Shown here in pieces: positions 15,001-19,771 of a DNA stretch of 64,000 nt (within the stretch, counting starts at the first letter, position 1; every line of letters starts with the position of its first letter). The DNA is from CAYOUV01 sp964407265 (GTDB lineage: Bacteria; Chloroflexota; Anaerolineae; Anaerolineales; Villigracilaceae), in NCBI GenBank assembly GCA_964407265.1, contig CAYOUV010000005.1, positions 1 through 64,000 of the forward strand. The letters run 5' to 3'. A program made the translations under genes and the position numbers. The notes under the pieces are model-generated. The model ran no database searches and was not told the origin of the DNA. It saw nothing but the letters and a program-made list of their open reading frames with translations.

Positions 15001-15340
15001 CAGGTGCAATGGCGCTTGGAGCGCTTTCACTTCCATCCGTCGATTCTGTAACTGTCGGGTCAGCAGAAGCTGTCGTCGAATTTGTAACCGCCGGGTCGGT
15101 AGAAGATGTCGCTGGACCTGGCATCGGAGTTACTTCTGGATTTGTGACGACAGCCACCGGTGTCTCAGTCGGGGTTGAAGCCGGATCCGGTCCATCGGCG
15201 TATACAGTGCCAGCCAGCGGTCCCATTACGAAATAAAATAAACCCGCCAACACGAACAGCTTAACAAGCGAAAACCAATCAAGCTTCTGATTGGTTCTGT
15301 GAGTGGCTGTCACTGGCGTTGCGGGCGGGTATGAAACCAT
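1..15340 (-). CDS. Giant secreted RTX-type repeat protein (partial, runs off left edge)
   Basis: One minus-strand frame stays open from an ATG at 15340 to the window edge, at least 5,113 codons; the C-terminus is missing. The N-terminus has a basic stretch and then a hydrophobic segment (about residues 20-48, ending GTVYA) that looks like a signal peptide. A Thr/Ser/Asp/Pro-rich linker follows to about residue 230. Repeats of the type TGxNSGNxLGIxFTSIENITGG and an RTX nonapeptide patch (GGAGNDSLIGG, near 13200) come next. The middle (about 6,100-13,000) is less repetitive, with beta-rich modules and scattered EF-hand-like loops such as DVDGDGKVRWKE near 6,570. A second RTX block lies at 5735-6085, then long LDG/GFENLxGG modules to the edge. 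RTX loops bind calcium, so export by a type I system or by Sec followed by surface display is plausible. Nearest role: adhesin, S-layer-like or biofilm protein. No catalytic domain was recognised. Confidence 0.9.
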   Translation of the reverse strand, partial: MVSYPPATPVTATHRTNQKLDWFSLVKLFVLAGLFYFVMGPLAGTVYADGPDPASTPTETPVAVVTNPEVTPMPGPATSSTDPAVTNSTTASADPTVTESTDGSESAPSAIAPADAALTTDLTQDDNTTDNATDVLQSTDTSPPADTATDVIPTDNSNSADLSASTEAVDGADSSGLEPALDGQPTDSSLMDAGQPIDPAASAPVDDQQPVEDATLPDPQFCPNVTTPGSVGCTTTQYTGPTAIADAIGDATSPGTIYLEEGATFTETINLNGQSTALTFSGGWNFGSNSQGTTTTLNAPINITNSSGPITFNNIIFGASGIVTVDGSTVIINGTSSNDTIEVTLAGTSAAAVTIDGKTGSDDVTVNLSGNAGNKTVNVTDTGGGVGDILAVSGTTGNDSFQITSSSINLINETVNFSGIETTDLNGGTGTDTLIGPNSASSYNITGTNSGNVLGISFTSIENINGGTGSDTIAGPNSPTTFNVTGTNSGNVLGINFTSIENITGGSSTSDLVTGPNSPTTFNVTGTNSGNALGISFTSIENITGGTTNDIFNQSAGASLSGTLNGGNGSDTLNSANVATTFIITGANAGTLKEGATLRLTFTNMENLVGGTAGDIFVFNNAVSTGVSNITGNGSTDLLDYSGWSASNPVTADLSGGPATGVSGTVTSIENLTGGAGDDTLTGNSGVNVITGNAGADIITGGAGNDSLIGGLGDDTYVFANGWGVDTVTENSGEGLDTLDFSAVTTRLHFVINNSNTTISEFSGSNQVNVSGSYVVENFWSGTYTNPDYRLADKVDLDLNNNDITYATGNSTTPTTFTFDGNTLGFEHVEWIKAVNGYFSLNGHGNLLSGILQALANFAGDATVANSLASFGLLAVGIPGIGTLGSQEGGLLRDTIGGIFDPKQALTEYLYNQVNSFLGSNSTTNGLENALAAITGDTKTLLADGTHLTVTISLIDIHLEILGDCGVYCHDQLHAGMKYSATRQQSFVRDPAGLPAGDYHTHLDLNDMPALIQEGFGFLDSSDNTKQARTDVTLTATMDMNFYAIVDNLTTGGTPVAVIRFITTDATNPTGWQFGASASASSISAKVLYGFVTFSTSTTSFTFAQQIRVGVPTSDLALVNLTNVSSNLSGFTLTQLGAGLHVNIPLALVGSVPGLSVSSPSVSFTDTLSLDPYDPTLTMTGFSDLAYFGNITANRVYALLVSLGSWFGNLDSATLQVPIPFAQAALLSSFMDFASGFKLFTDALQTSYKVNFSDAVTFATAINLALGLTGSAPYSYNSSSHELTYDIIFTLSSGIPLPTAPLNLNYSIAPFSGLAATTSINVKIDTTLTYTIHFGLDLTANQAPIIKPEVSTTPTIVSTALPYYIDASDVIHTDIIGRLADDVKFVLGWTLSNDPSPTYSYSSIITVSVANTSTNTTIADLVSDINTALSGSGITDVEAVTIPGSDFMYEIVPLDPDIKGLIITNGFNLAQIGLSRYKTSVYCNQQARCDVSGLDVPDTTGNLASPVTINLRVDTGSVNNYSISIPATSGNSSLSDLVDDINNVLTTISGLASVDGVTGIATYNVQAVVLSGSNMIALRAVNPNIRSLKITSGTNLDLLGYSDDKTSASMPTATPLPLYGGVTPTSAFAATFELAFDNTPYLVTVNVPANATIDDFVLAVNAGLSSAGLSSLVEAQNIFDLRTPVGSGVCPSGYGPVYRNDPITGLPDGTGNKLYTRYCYGDRIFLAGKDPTIKVIKIVTGDANLSKLGLSVGLFGRTHSDNAFVNNSSVSGSLTVALDTVSSFNATMSLGYAGLSINAATLSASLSYAAALKDPGGASKVSLATLNDNGKNLCDPYNLADTQCVASVTTITHTATASANFPVVPLVGDSAFGISAQTVTLTFTDWYTKPVDNSAAGTLTIPVPAAWTAAPAWQKVSFTDVIALFDDVTSYLQAVEADTANFNLNLRLPLVGLSVDKLVGYADHFETLVNIMRASNAATIQAFQSLLNSTLGSVATLAFGSSGLTIAFVNAISQTTNTPLSIDFDTLGSSDPNLFGVHKMFAADAGGNLAVTSGASLNLSMGLDTTQLAGQMAYISDTSTLSYTVNATAQNMDFRAKIGSLDLYVVGGSAALNADGNPAHTSPAQFNFAISGGSRHYFTDQAALLSATHETTFGTASVDLPLFYPSRDTVADPNFPNLTIDINNLGTFLNGSTASVLISSLPNLGLNGGLLINAPSLLNQLLNPENLLDGLDLAFQVIQNAINIQIFSINLPGIGNSLETLASVQWVNQLRLDILDYLAEPIRNAGNIDMAAALVLIQNAFVTVMGSKLQDSNSDYIINSGDITVTSDATGPPECEGDATYCQFNMHLHDSITIQTNSLTTGLPNLGLTFSNAIVNLTYDWDWYFGFGVDIANGFYVDTNVTGNENSEIQLALHGTLIQETDPSSNISGKVIFLPFNAKDGTCFDSTTDPANPTGNGAAVAHAPCDAPFTYQNSDLQYNLIVDLKDPDANGRLAFGEIADPGTEPAQVISATLTGHVYLHLLMRTSFGDSVQFPGLGLDFNLIWEFGDGSPATPGLVLDPFLMRTGTADNGLNPLFTYAPTVEYANVKVFVGTFLTKFVKPILQAYYDVFHPLDWLINPETGFLFMVDPVMSFLTGTTWTILDELEVLFTGLKNMRPFIDAIAYMYGLTVVMQPILNDPNIDDLYIPIGAVHFAEYTGVTLGDIIDAAKEAVTPNLGDNIKLEGGGPAVLGPDESKSIKSLQHCAADSGGVDPATGACKKPAAGNSSGSYTTDSGMEGEFTLDFPIITNPSSILDLLGGKDVDLVTVDMPTFYVSVTIEKKWIVYVPPPVYVRVAGTFTAKIDIDFGYDTRGIRTYLITKLPEDLADGFYVLVKDPDTGERKAQFTLSVTIEFGAGLDLGIIDIYAGGGITGTGYFYLHDVDGDGKVRWKEMAEVFEANDGWIFDVRVTIDIFFEVKVTLHIPLLVTTLDIQVVYFRLTITVYDQTFDIALPPRLGTTEPTLGGYILYLNMGPYAGNRQASNNQIGDALDSNGNTVDASEEFYVWCENDCSSTTSQKLRIKARLTGTSTWYVDQRAVAYWHIVKVIGFGGQGNDIITIDPSVLVPTELHGGVGDDTLVSGANASSVLYGDDGNDTLTAGGNPSNGITMYGGSGNDTLNGGAGPDTMYGSSGNDSLFGNGGDDILIGGAGNDALSGGDANDTYVFTTFGGDDTVTEAAGAAAGTNDILDFSAAIGYLNGSVDSTGMHLIGWGYSVNSTSNSLEFEQILGSRGSGTLSISATGSQSLYIDGLNGSDTYIVYLNPAFDGPLSIKDTGDIWNTDRLFVHGTSGNDYIRMTSTAFYLLSSSLLPAPAGSPIDPTTVAPADQLAIFNYDEDVAPADGNADGTHGMEFMTIYLHAGDDTLDARGATPVNIEPVIYPDDKNDFGTDTIYGSNANETFIFLKNWGLDYLDAGGGFDTIDYRVVDDRLLIKMGGAGGLDLLATVEDLDTNFLPIGSKLSFVWYAVEQAWGGRSKYDALQGRDIDSQWIVDGLDNQYVIPNSDYPDWRNPPTFAPTIPYTLHFINMERLYGGSAADVMAFSAEQYYVVRGGAGDDIFRFTDGATLADLPQPPDPAIQSTIDGQGGNDTLDYSAYTTILAIDLSTGEATNIGSGDVDRLVNLENIFGGSANDVLTGDAGNNLLAGNGGNDTLTGKLGDDTYLFGDNWGTDTVHELAGQGNDTISFGGFVYGTFYVYDNVVQDLINIAPASANLTFAVTTSGITVTSIPDSVTYTSASAPDNDVENLVGGNGNDTFEFADTATIAGIVDGQDGSNTLDFQAYTSTRNALLTGLGSLTGVIADAGFAGTEAALGTFDNIDIILGSAALDDTITGMDAAAVFTIDDALNNNIGYAANGNTLSFNGFEYVNGGGLVDEFNFLQINTQVLAYRAGAGDDVFRLFGSVLVPAKLDGQAGQDTLDYSNYGSGVNVNLASGIATAIFNALAGGISGIERVIGSNYADSLIGDVWDNYLDGLDGPDLIIGAEGNDTLLGGLGNDILRFFDGWGSDLLSDLGGLDTVDFSNISFALTFMIASAGLSVTGDGNSLSETGNTIERLLSGAGDDQFIFSEDGITLAGGGAGTYIDGGGGRNRLDYQAYSSASPVQANLSGTDETINLISLLAHSATGLNGGLADGLANILDVFAGSGDDILLGDSNANIFRSGSGDDYVDGQGGVDTLDESNATASLTIDLGEVLPQITGLGTNTFLNIENLLTGSGNDHLTSSSADNILSGGLGNDTYSFNDSWGQDTILDNGGNDTLDFSNVTVIGSGSLTFTFDGSSVAVVDVAAGSVAADTQIENFVGGPTPDQFVFTDGTSLPGTVDGVVTIDGLAGTDTLDLSQYSTTVDIQLTGIGAIDGFDGTTSVMPAGGFSNLDAVLGGSGSNTLMGADSAATWELDGSDRYIDQASSQSMSFTGFENLVGGNQADTFQFWNAYVFAGNIDGVDGLDYLDYQNYGSGVTVTLEDATPTVLSGVADGLSGTFTHIENYTGSTHADTLVGPDSGATFNFTAPNAGNVDGVFFFTSVENLTGGSSPSDTLNFSTFVGPLTINLELGTLSGLGGNFSGFENITGNTASSLIGPNSGATFNITGPDEVNVDNLYFFTSIQNLTGGTGVDYFVFFDSGSLSGTIDGGAGSDTIDYSNVTASLVNISLSALSGTDGFSGTGSKLNNFTYINSITGGMGSDTLTGANLVSTWTLDGANPGLYQSGANSLTFSAFETLNGNAQADTFEISGAAIFDLNGGAGDDQFNFASNASLTGAIDGEGDNNTLSLAGNSNNRSITLTGPDANNGFAGQIDTGSSTFTNIDVLVGGNGSDTLTGADLAATWEIDGSYQYLSSGHALAFSAIELLLGGALADSFVFSGTTVFTGSIDGQAGYDTLDFSAYSTARQVSLTGLGAVDGMSGTDSSLSGSFTNIDQIIGTSAIGVIGDELYGFDVPSTWTIQQASSQYQALGHTLDFSAFELIYDGTADGLFTISGTITDERWMFGGVGHDTFQIMDGTSFVNGNLDGGGGINVLDYSAFTTPVTIDLSAFDATGMKAVVGIRDIVGGQNNDTLTGDTGDNHLTGGPGDDQLIGLGGN
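100..2560 (-). repeat. Tandem LDG / GFENLxGG modules in the giant protein
   Basis: The encoded protein repeats a module of roughly 100-130 residues. Each has a DGxxGxDTLDFSxYST segment, a stretch like VSLTGLGAVDG, a SFTNIDxLxGG segment, a TWxIDGSxQYxSSG segment and an AFSAxExLxGGxADxFxFSG segment. At least four copies can be read between about 100 and 2,560, and diverged copies continue to about 5,000. The copies differ clearly at DNA level, so this is an old protein-level amplification. Confidence 0.75.
5735..6085 (-). repeat. RTX calcium-binding nonapeptide block
   Basis: On the minus strand this segment encodes consecutive GGxGxDxLx nonapeptides, for example YGGSGNDTLNGGAGPDTMYG and FGNGGDDILIGGAGNDALSGG. 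Such repeats fold into a calcium-binding beta-roll in RTX proteins. Confidence 0.85.
10070..11150 (-). repeat. Three ~100-residue modules ending in a LGLS/LGYS motif
   Basis: Three related modules can be read. Each begins with a short strand (YSSIITVSV, NNYSISIP or PYLVTVNV) and continues with a helix-like xLxDLVxDINxxL segment. Each ends with a strand pair such as IRSLKITSGTNLDLLGYS, IKGLIITNGFNLAQIGLS or IKVIKIVTGDANLSKLGLS. They occupy approximately 10,890-11,145, 10,525-10,785 and 10,075-10,425. I do not know a function for this module. Confidence 0.6.
13711..14064 (-). repeat. Three near-identical 117-120 bp tandem repeats
   Basis: Units begin at about 13711, 13831 and 13948, giving periods of 120 and 117 bp (40 and 39 residues). 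They are highly similar at DNA level, unlike the other repeats of this gene, so this amplification is recent. The encoded unit reads GPNSPTTFNVTGTNSGN followed by xLGIxFTSIENITGG. A partial copy lies just upstream near 14,065-14,120. Confidence 0.85.
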
Positions 15341-15407
15341 CAATTCTTTCTGTTTGGTATTGTTCAGTTGTGAGTGTAGTAAATAATCCGATACGCGAAC
15401 TAGCGGG

Positions 15408-15436
15408 ATAATACCATACTTCTGCAAAGCTGACAA
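15408..15436 (-). promoter_or_regulatory. Sigma-70-type promoter of the giant protein gene
   Basis: Read on the minus strand: TTGTCA (15436-15431), a 17 bp spacer, then TATTAT (15413-15408). The predicted start of transcription is about 60 nt upstream of the ATG at 15340. This is the only promoter-like sequence I see in the 125 bp between the two genes. Confidence 0.55.
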
Positions 15437-15465
15437 CTAATGTCTAATTAATATTTTTTATCATA

Positions 15466-17073
15466 CTATTTACCAAGTAATTTTACAAGCTCTTTTTTTG
15501 ATGCTGTAACAAGTTGGGGGTCAGCGTTCAATTCAACACAATTCTCGAAAGCTGTAATAGCACCATTGATATCACCCTGCAACTTGTAGGCCAGACCCAG
15601 GTAGTAATAAGCACTCGCATCTTTCGGATCGATGTCCAGCGCATGCTTGAGGTCTGCAATCGCCTGTTCATAATCTTTGTCCTGAATATGGACAATCGCA
15701 CGTACACGAAGTGCGAGGGCATAATCCGGATTTATCTCCAGAGCTTTGTTGAAATCAGCCAGCGCCTTTCCATACTCTTGCCAGTTGTAATAGCCAACAC
15801 CCCGGTTGTAATAGCCATCCGGGTTATCGGGTTGGAGCGTAATGATTTGATTGAAGTCTTTTATGGCTGCCTCATATCGCTTGAGAGATAAATTGATCTG
15901 ACCACGGCTGAGATAAGCCTTGATATAGCTGGGGTCAATCTGCAATGCCTTTGCGAGATCAGCGAGCGCTGCTTGATAATTTCCCTTTGCCGCATAGACA
16001 TTCGCCCGGTTGTTGTAGAAAGCAGCCTCAGTCGAGGAAAGCGCTATCGCCTGAGTATAGTCTTGAAGCGCCGTATCCAATTCGCCTATTCGAGAATGGA
16101 TAATGCCTAGATTGTAATAAGCCTGGGAATTATCCGGCCTAATTTGTATGGCGCGCTCCAGATCCTGAAGAGCTTTATCTGTCTGATTCAGATTTGCCAG
16201 TGTCATCGCCCGGTAGAGATACCCATCGGCTGATTGTGGATTGCGCTGCACAAATTGATCAAAATCAAGCAAGGCCTCACGAAACTGTTTTTGGTTAAAG
16301 TTTGCTACTCCCCGTTGCAGGTAAGCCTCAGAAAGATCGGGGTTGAGGCTGAGCGCCAATGAAAAATCCGCCAGGCCATCCTGGTCATTTCCAAGCAGGA
16401 GTTGCAATCGCCCGCGATTGACATAGGCCAGCGCATAATTAGGATCGAGTTGCAAGGCACGATTATAGTCGACCATTGCATCATCTTTTCGGTCCAATCT
16501 TACGTACAAATTTCCACGATTGTTATATGCAGGGGCTGAGGTGGGAGCCAGTTGAATAACCTGATCGTAATCTGCCAGAGCTGCTTGTACATTCCCAACC
16601 GAATCATTAAGCACAGCCCGGTTGTAGTAAGCATCTGCATTGGAAGGCTGAATCTGGATTACCTGGTTCAGATCATCAACCGCAGCAGTGACGTTTCCTA
16701 ATGCGTTATAAGCTGCGGCGCGCGCAAAGTAGGCTTTGATCTGCGTCGGTTCGAGCGCAATCGCTTGATTTAAATCCTCCAGTGCAAGCTCGTATTCATT
16801 CAAACCCAAGCGTGCCGCACCGCGCCCATAATAAATATGTCCGGACAGGGCCGGGTTGGTGTTTTTAGTTAATGCAGATGAGTAGATGGATTCGGCCAGA
16901 GCATAATCCCCTTGATTAAGAGCCGTTTCGCCTTGCGAGACCAACACCAAGAGTGGATCGGGGGATGGGGTCGGAGTCGAGGAAACCCCACCAGCACTTT
17001 GCGGTGAGTCACAGGCCGATAATATCGAGGCGGATAAAAACACCACGAAGACAATTCGAAAAAATAATCTCAT
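15466..17073 (-). CDS. TPR-repeat lipoprotein
   Basis: A 535-residue protein. The first 21 residues form a lipoprotein signal with lipobox LSAC (Cys21), followed by a Pro/Ser/Thr-rich linker. From about residue 45 to the end it consists of roughly fourteen 34-residue tetratricopeptide repeats with the usual pattern AYYNRGxxxxxxGxxxxALxDxxxAIxLxP. TPR superhelices mediate protein-protein contact, so it is probably a membrane-anchored scaffold on the outer face. It lies directly upstream of the giant surface protein in the same direction, with 125 bp and a separate promoter between them, so a role in assembling or displaying that protein is possible but only an inference. A weak promoter (TTGTTT, 18 bp, TAGAAT at 17110-17081) precedes it. 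Between 17111 and 17239 I see nothing else. Confidence 0.9.
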   Translation of the reverse strand: MRLFFRIVFVVFLSASILSACDSPQSAGGVSSTPTPSPDPLLVLVSQGETALNQGDYALAESIYSSALTKNTNPALSGHIYYGRGAARLGLNEYELALEDLNQAIALEPTQIKAYFARAAAYNALGNVTAAVDDLNQVIQIQPSNADAYYNRAVLNDSVGNVQAALADYDQVIQLAPTSAPAYNNRGNLYVRLDRKDDAMVDYNRALQLDPNYALAYVNRGRLQLLLGNDQDGLADFSLALSLNPDLSEAYLQRGVANFNQKQFREALLDFDQFVQRNPQSADGYLYRAMTLANLNQTDKALQDLERAIQIRPDNSQAYYNLGIIHSRIGELDTALQDYTQAIALSSTEAAFYNNRANVYAAKGNYQAALADLAKALQIDPSYIKAYLSRGQINLSLKRYEAAIKDFNQIITLQPDNPDGYYNRGVGYYNWQEYGKALADFNKALEINPDYALALRVRAIVHIQDKDYEQAIADLKHALDIDPKDASAYYYLGLAYKLQGDINGAITAFENCVELNADPQLVTASKKELVKLLGK

Positions 17074-17239
17074 AGAAACTATTCTAATCTACAAGCCAAT
17101 ATAAAAACAAGCCGACGACGGATAAGTATCGAAGCTTTTATTAGGGGACTTCAGCCGGAAAATTTTCCAATCAAACAGCATCGTTGAAAGCCCTCTTCCA
17201 AAGCCGGAATATTTAATTCTTAAAATATCCTGAGAATGA

Positions 17240-17268
17240 TTGACTTAGAATACAAAACTGACTACACT
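17240..17268 (+). promoter_or_regulatory. Promoter of the lacI-headed sugar operon
   Basis: TTGACT (17240-17245), a 17 bp spacer and TACACT (17263-17268) match a strong sigma-70 promoter. Transcription would begin around 17275, inside the adjacent operator. Confidence 0.7.
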
Positions 17269-17269
17269 A

Positions 17270-17283
17270 TGAAAGCGCTTTCA
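17270..17283 (+). promoter_or_regulatory. LacI/GalR-family operator, perfect palindrome
   Basis: TGAAAGCGCTTTCA is a perfect 14 bp palindrome with the central CG typical of LacI/GalR/CcpA operators. It lies immediately after the -10 box and 16 bp before the lacI start codon, so bound repressor would block initiation: autoregulation and control of the operon behind it. I found no second copy elsewhere in the cluster. Confidence 0.8.
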
Positions 17284-17299
17284 AAAAAAATTACATACG

Positions 17300-18313
17300 A
17301 TGCAAATATCCAAGCGCTCCCCTACTATTGCAGATGTAGCCCGGCAGGCAGGTGTCTCTATCGCCACTGTCAGCCGCGTGCTGAATTCCAGTACACCGGT
17401 CCACCCAGATACAGCTCGCCGGGTCCTGGGTGCTATCAAAGAACTCAATTACGTCCCGAGTTCTGCAGCACGCATGCTGGCAAGCCGCAAGACACAAACG
17501 ATAGGATTGCTGCTTCCGGAAATCAGTGGAACTTTTTTTCAACCGATGCTCAAAGGAATAGAAGCCGGCGTGCGCGAAGCAGGTTTTGACCTGCTGATTT
17601 TCACGACCCAGAATCATCCTAATCAACATCATCCACGCCCGTTAGGAGAACAGAACACAGACGGGTTGATCGTCTTCACCGGCAGCCTGGAGGATGAAGA
17701 ACTTCATCGAATGCGCCAACTCAATTTCCCGATTGTCTTGCTGCACCAGTCCTCCCCAGACGGCATGCAAATCCCTGTGATTACCATCGAAAATAAATCC
17801 GGCGCGCAGAACCTTGTAGAACACTTGATTGAAGTTCACAACTGCCACCGGATTGCTTTTTTACAGGGGCCGGAGGGTCATGAAGATTCCGAATGGCGCG
17901 AACGCGGCTATCGCGATGCGTTGGGTGCCCACGGCCTACCCTTTGATTCCAGCCTGGTCGCCAGTGGCGGATTTGACGAAAACGAAGCCCGTGTTGCAGT
18001 CGAAAACTGGTTGATCGAAGGCGTTGCCATTGATGCCATTTTCTGCGGCGATGATGATGCCGCCATCGGCGTACTGACAGCTTTACAGCACGCTGGGAAA
18101 AAGGTGCCCAGGGATATCGCCGTGGTGGGTTTCGATGATGTCCCGGTTGCGCGCTTCCTATCCCCGCCGCTGACCACCGTCCAGGCACCGATCGAGGAGA
18201 TCGGGCACACAGCAGTTTTGCAGTTGGTACGTTTAATGCGCGGCGAACAAGTAGAACCGGTGGTATTGCTACCGGTCGAGTTGGTGATCCGTCGATCGTG
18301 TGGATGCGACTGA
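17300..18313 (+). CDS. LacI-family transcriptional repressor
   Basis: A 337-residue protein. Residues 10-30 carry the LacI helix-turn-helix and hinge start (TIADVARQAGVSIATVSRVLN), followed by the hinge helix (SSAARMLAS) and a periplasmic-binding-protein-like sugar domain from about residue 66 (IGLLLPEISGTFF...). The C-terminus has the usual VGFDDVPVARFLSPPLTTV and VIRRSC segments. The start at 17300 sits about 25 nt behind the predicted transcription start and has no clear Shine-Dalgarno sequence. It heads the downstream sugar genes, so its effector is probably a product of the imported glycan. The palindrome in its own promoter implies autorepression. Confidence 0.93.
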   Translation: MQISKRSPTIADVARQAGVSIATVSRVLNSSTPVHPDTARRVLGAIKELNYVPSSAARMLASRKTQTIGLLLPEISGTFFQPMLKGIEAGVREAGFDLLIFTTQNHPNQHHPRPLGEQNTDGLIVFTGSLEDEELHRMRQLNFPIVLLHQSSPDGMQIPVITIENKSGAQNLVEHLIEVHNCHRIAFLQGPEGHEDSEWRERGYRDALGAHGLPFDSSLVASGGFDENEARVAVENWLIEGVAIDAIFCGDDDAAIGVLTALQHAGKKVPRDIAVVGFDDVPVARFLSPPLTTVQAPIEEIGHTAVLQLVRLMRGEQVEPVVLLPVELVIRRSCGCD

Positions 18314-18410
18314 TCCACATAAGTTAATCATTAGGAGGAGGTGGACCAATCAAAAATATTCCAAATATTGCCCCAATTTAATTTCCTCACCAACCAAGAA
18401 GGAGAATGAG

Positions 18411-19709
18411 ATGAAGTCCAAATTACTGGCATTGTTTTCACTGGTCATTGTGGCGTCCATGCTCTTAGCCGCCTGTGGTGGTGGAAACAAGGCTGCAGAT
18501 CAACAAGTACTGCGCGTCTGGATCCAATGGGGCGACAACCCGCAGCAGATCCAGACCCTGTTCGACAAATACACCGCCGAGACCGGCATCAAAGTGGAAG
18601 TGACCGCGCCGCTTGAAGAAGACAAAATTCTCCCAGCGCTGACCGGTTCCAATCCACCCGACGTGCTGGTGCTTTCCGGCGGCGACCTGGTTAAATCGTA
18701 TGCTAAAGAAGGATTGGTGACGGAACTTTCCGACATCATCAAGACCGGCGGCATTGACTTGACTGATTTCTTCGAAGCTCCACTCGACCAATGCAAATAC
18801 GGCGACCAGATCCTGTGCTTACCCTGGGGGACGGACATGTACGCCCTGTTCTGGAACAAGGATATGTTCGAGGCGGCCGGGTTGGATCCTGAGACTCCAC
18901 CCGCAACCATGGAACAACTGGCCGAGTTCGCCGACAAACTGACCAAGACTGACGCGGATGGCAACCTCACGCAGGTCGGCTTCCTGCCCGACCAGGGCTG
19001 GGATCACAGCGACCTGTACGTGCGCATGTTCGGCGGATTCTGGTACAGCGACGACGGTCAGCACGTGACCGCCAACAGCCAGCCCATGATCGACTCGCTC
19101 ACCTGGCAGCAACAGTTCTACACCAAATATGGTGCGGACAAAGTGCTGGCTTTCTCATCCGGCTGGGCCGACCAGTACATGTCCGCCGATTACCCCTTCT
19201 ACACCGGCAAGATGGCCATGTACGTGGACGGCGAATGGATGACCGGCCCGAACTTCATCAGCGCCTTTAAACCCGAGGCCAGTTACGGGGTCGCGCCCTT
19301 CCCGCCACCAGCAGATCATCCCGAACGCGCCAACACGGCTGTGGTGCAAGGCACAGTGGCCGTAATTCCTTCCGGTGCAGCGAACAAGGATGCTTCCGCC
19401 AAACTACTGGCCTGGATGATGTCGCCCGACATCGTGGCAGAAGAGTTCTGCTTCAACGCCAACTTGCCTACCAGCAAGAAAGCCGCCCAGGATCCCTGTT
19501 TCACTGCGAATCCAAAGTTCAAGGTGTTTACAGACTTGATGGCCAGCCCGAATGCGACTTACATTATCACCACCCCAATCTCACTCGAATTCAACGATGC
19601 CTACGGCCTGGTCTTTGAACAGGCAGTGCACACCGGCGCGGATCCCAAGCCGCTCCTCGATCAATTACAGACGGACTTCGAAGCGAAATTGCAGGACGCG
19701 TTAAAGTAG
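18411..19709 (+). CDS. Sugar ABC transporter substrate-binding lipoprotein
   Basis: A 432-residue extracellular solute-binding protein, family 1. The start is the ATG at 18411 behind AAGGAG; an in-frame ATG at 18300 would add residues that overlap lacI and precede the signal peptide. The lipobox LLAAC places the lipid on Cys22, followed by a Gly/Asn-rich tether. Features of maltose/oligosaccharide binders are visible: the VLRVWIQWGD start, NPPDVLVLSGGDLVKSYAKEG, LPWGTDMYALFWNKDMFEAAGLDP and the MAMYVDGEWM segment. It delivers an oligosaccharide to the two permeases downstream. The ligand cannot be named from sequence; the neighbours suggest beta-linked or amino-sugar oligomers. Confidence 0.92.
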   Translation: MKSKLLALFSLVIVASMLLAACGGGNKAADQQVLRVWIQWGDNPQQIQTLFDKYTAETGIKVEVTAPLEEDKILPALTGSNPPDVLVLSGGDLVKSYAKEGLVTELSDIIKTGGIDLTDFFEAPLDQCKYGDQILCLPWGTDMYALFWNKDMFEAAGLDPETPPATMEQLAEFADKLTKTDADGNLTQVGFLPDQGWDHSDLYVRMFGGFWYSDDGQHVTANSQPMIDSLTWQQQFYTKYGADKVLAFSSGWADQYMSADYPFYTGKMAMYVDGEWMTGPNFISAFKPEASYGVAPFPPPADHPERANTAVVQGTVAVIPSGAANKDASAKLLAWMMSPDIVAEEFCFNANLPTSKKAAQDPCFTANPKFKVFTDLMASPNATYIITTPISLEFNDAYGLVFEQAVHTGADPKPLLDQLQTDFEAKLQDALK

Positions 19710-19724
19710 GACGCGATTCACGCT

Positions 19725-19752
19725 GAGGGCGGCATGGCTGCCGCCCTCTTTT
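19725..19752 (+). terminator. Hairpin with T-run between binding protein and permeases
   Basis: GAGGGCGGC and GCCGCCCTC form a 9 bp GC-rich stem with a 6 nt loop, followed by TTTT. It lies between the binding-protein gene and the first permease. Partial termination here would give more binding protein than permease, a common arrangement in such operons. Confidence 0.7.
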
Positions 19753-19771
19753 CCTGCAAAAGGAGGATGAC

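Noticed and set aside
18300..18410. Longer start for the binding protein at 18300
   Set aside because: It overlaps lacI and puts 37 residues before the signal peptide; ATG 18411 has a good ribosome site and yields a proper lipobox.
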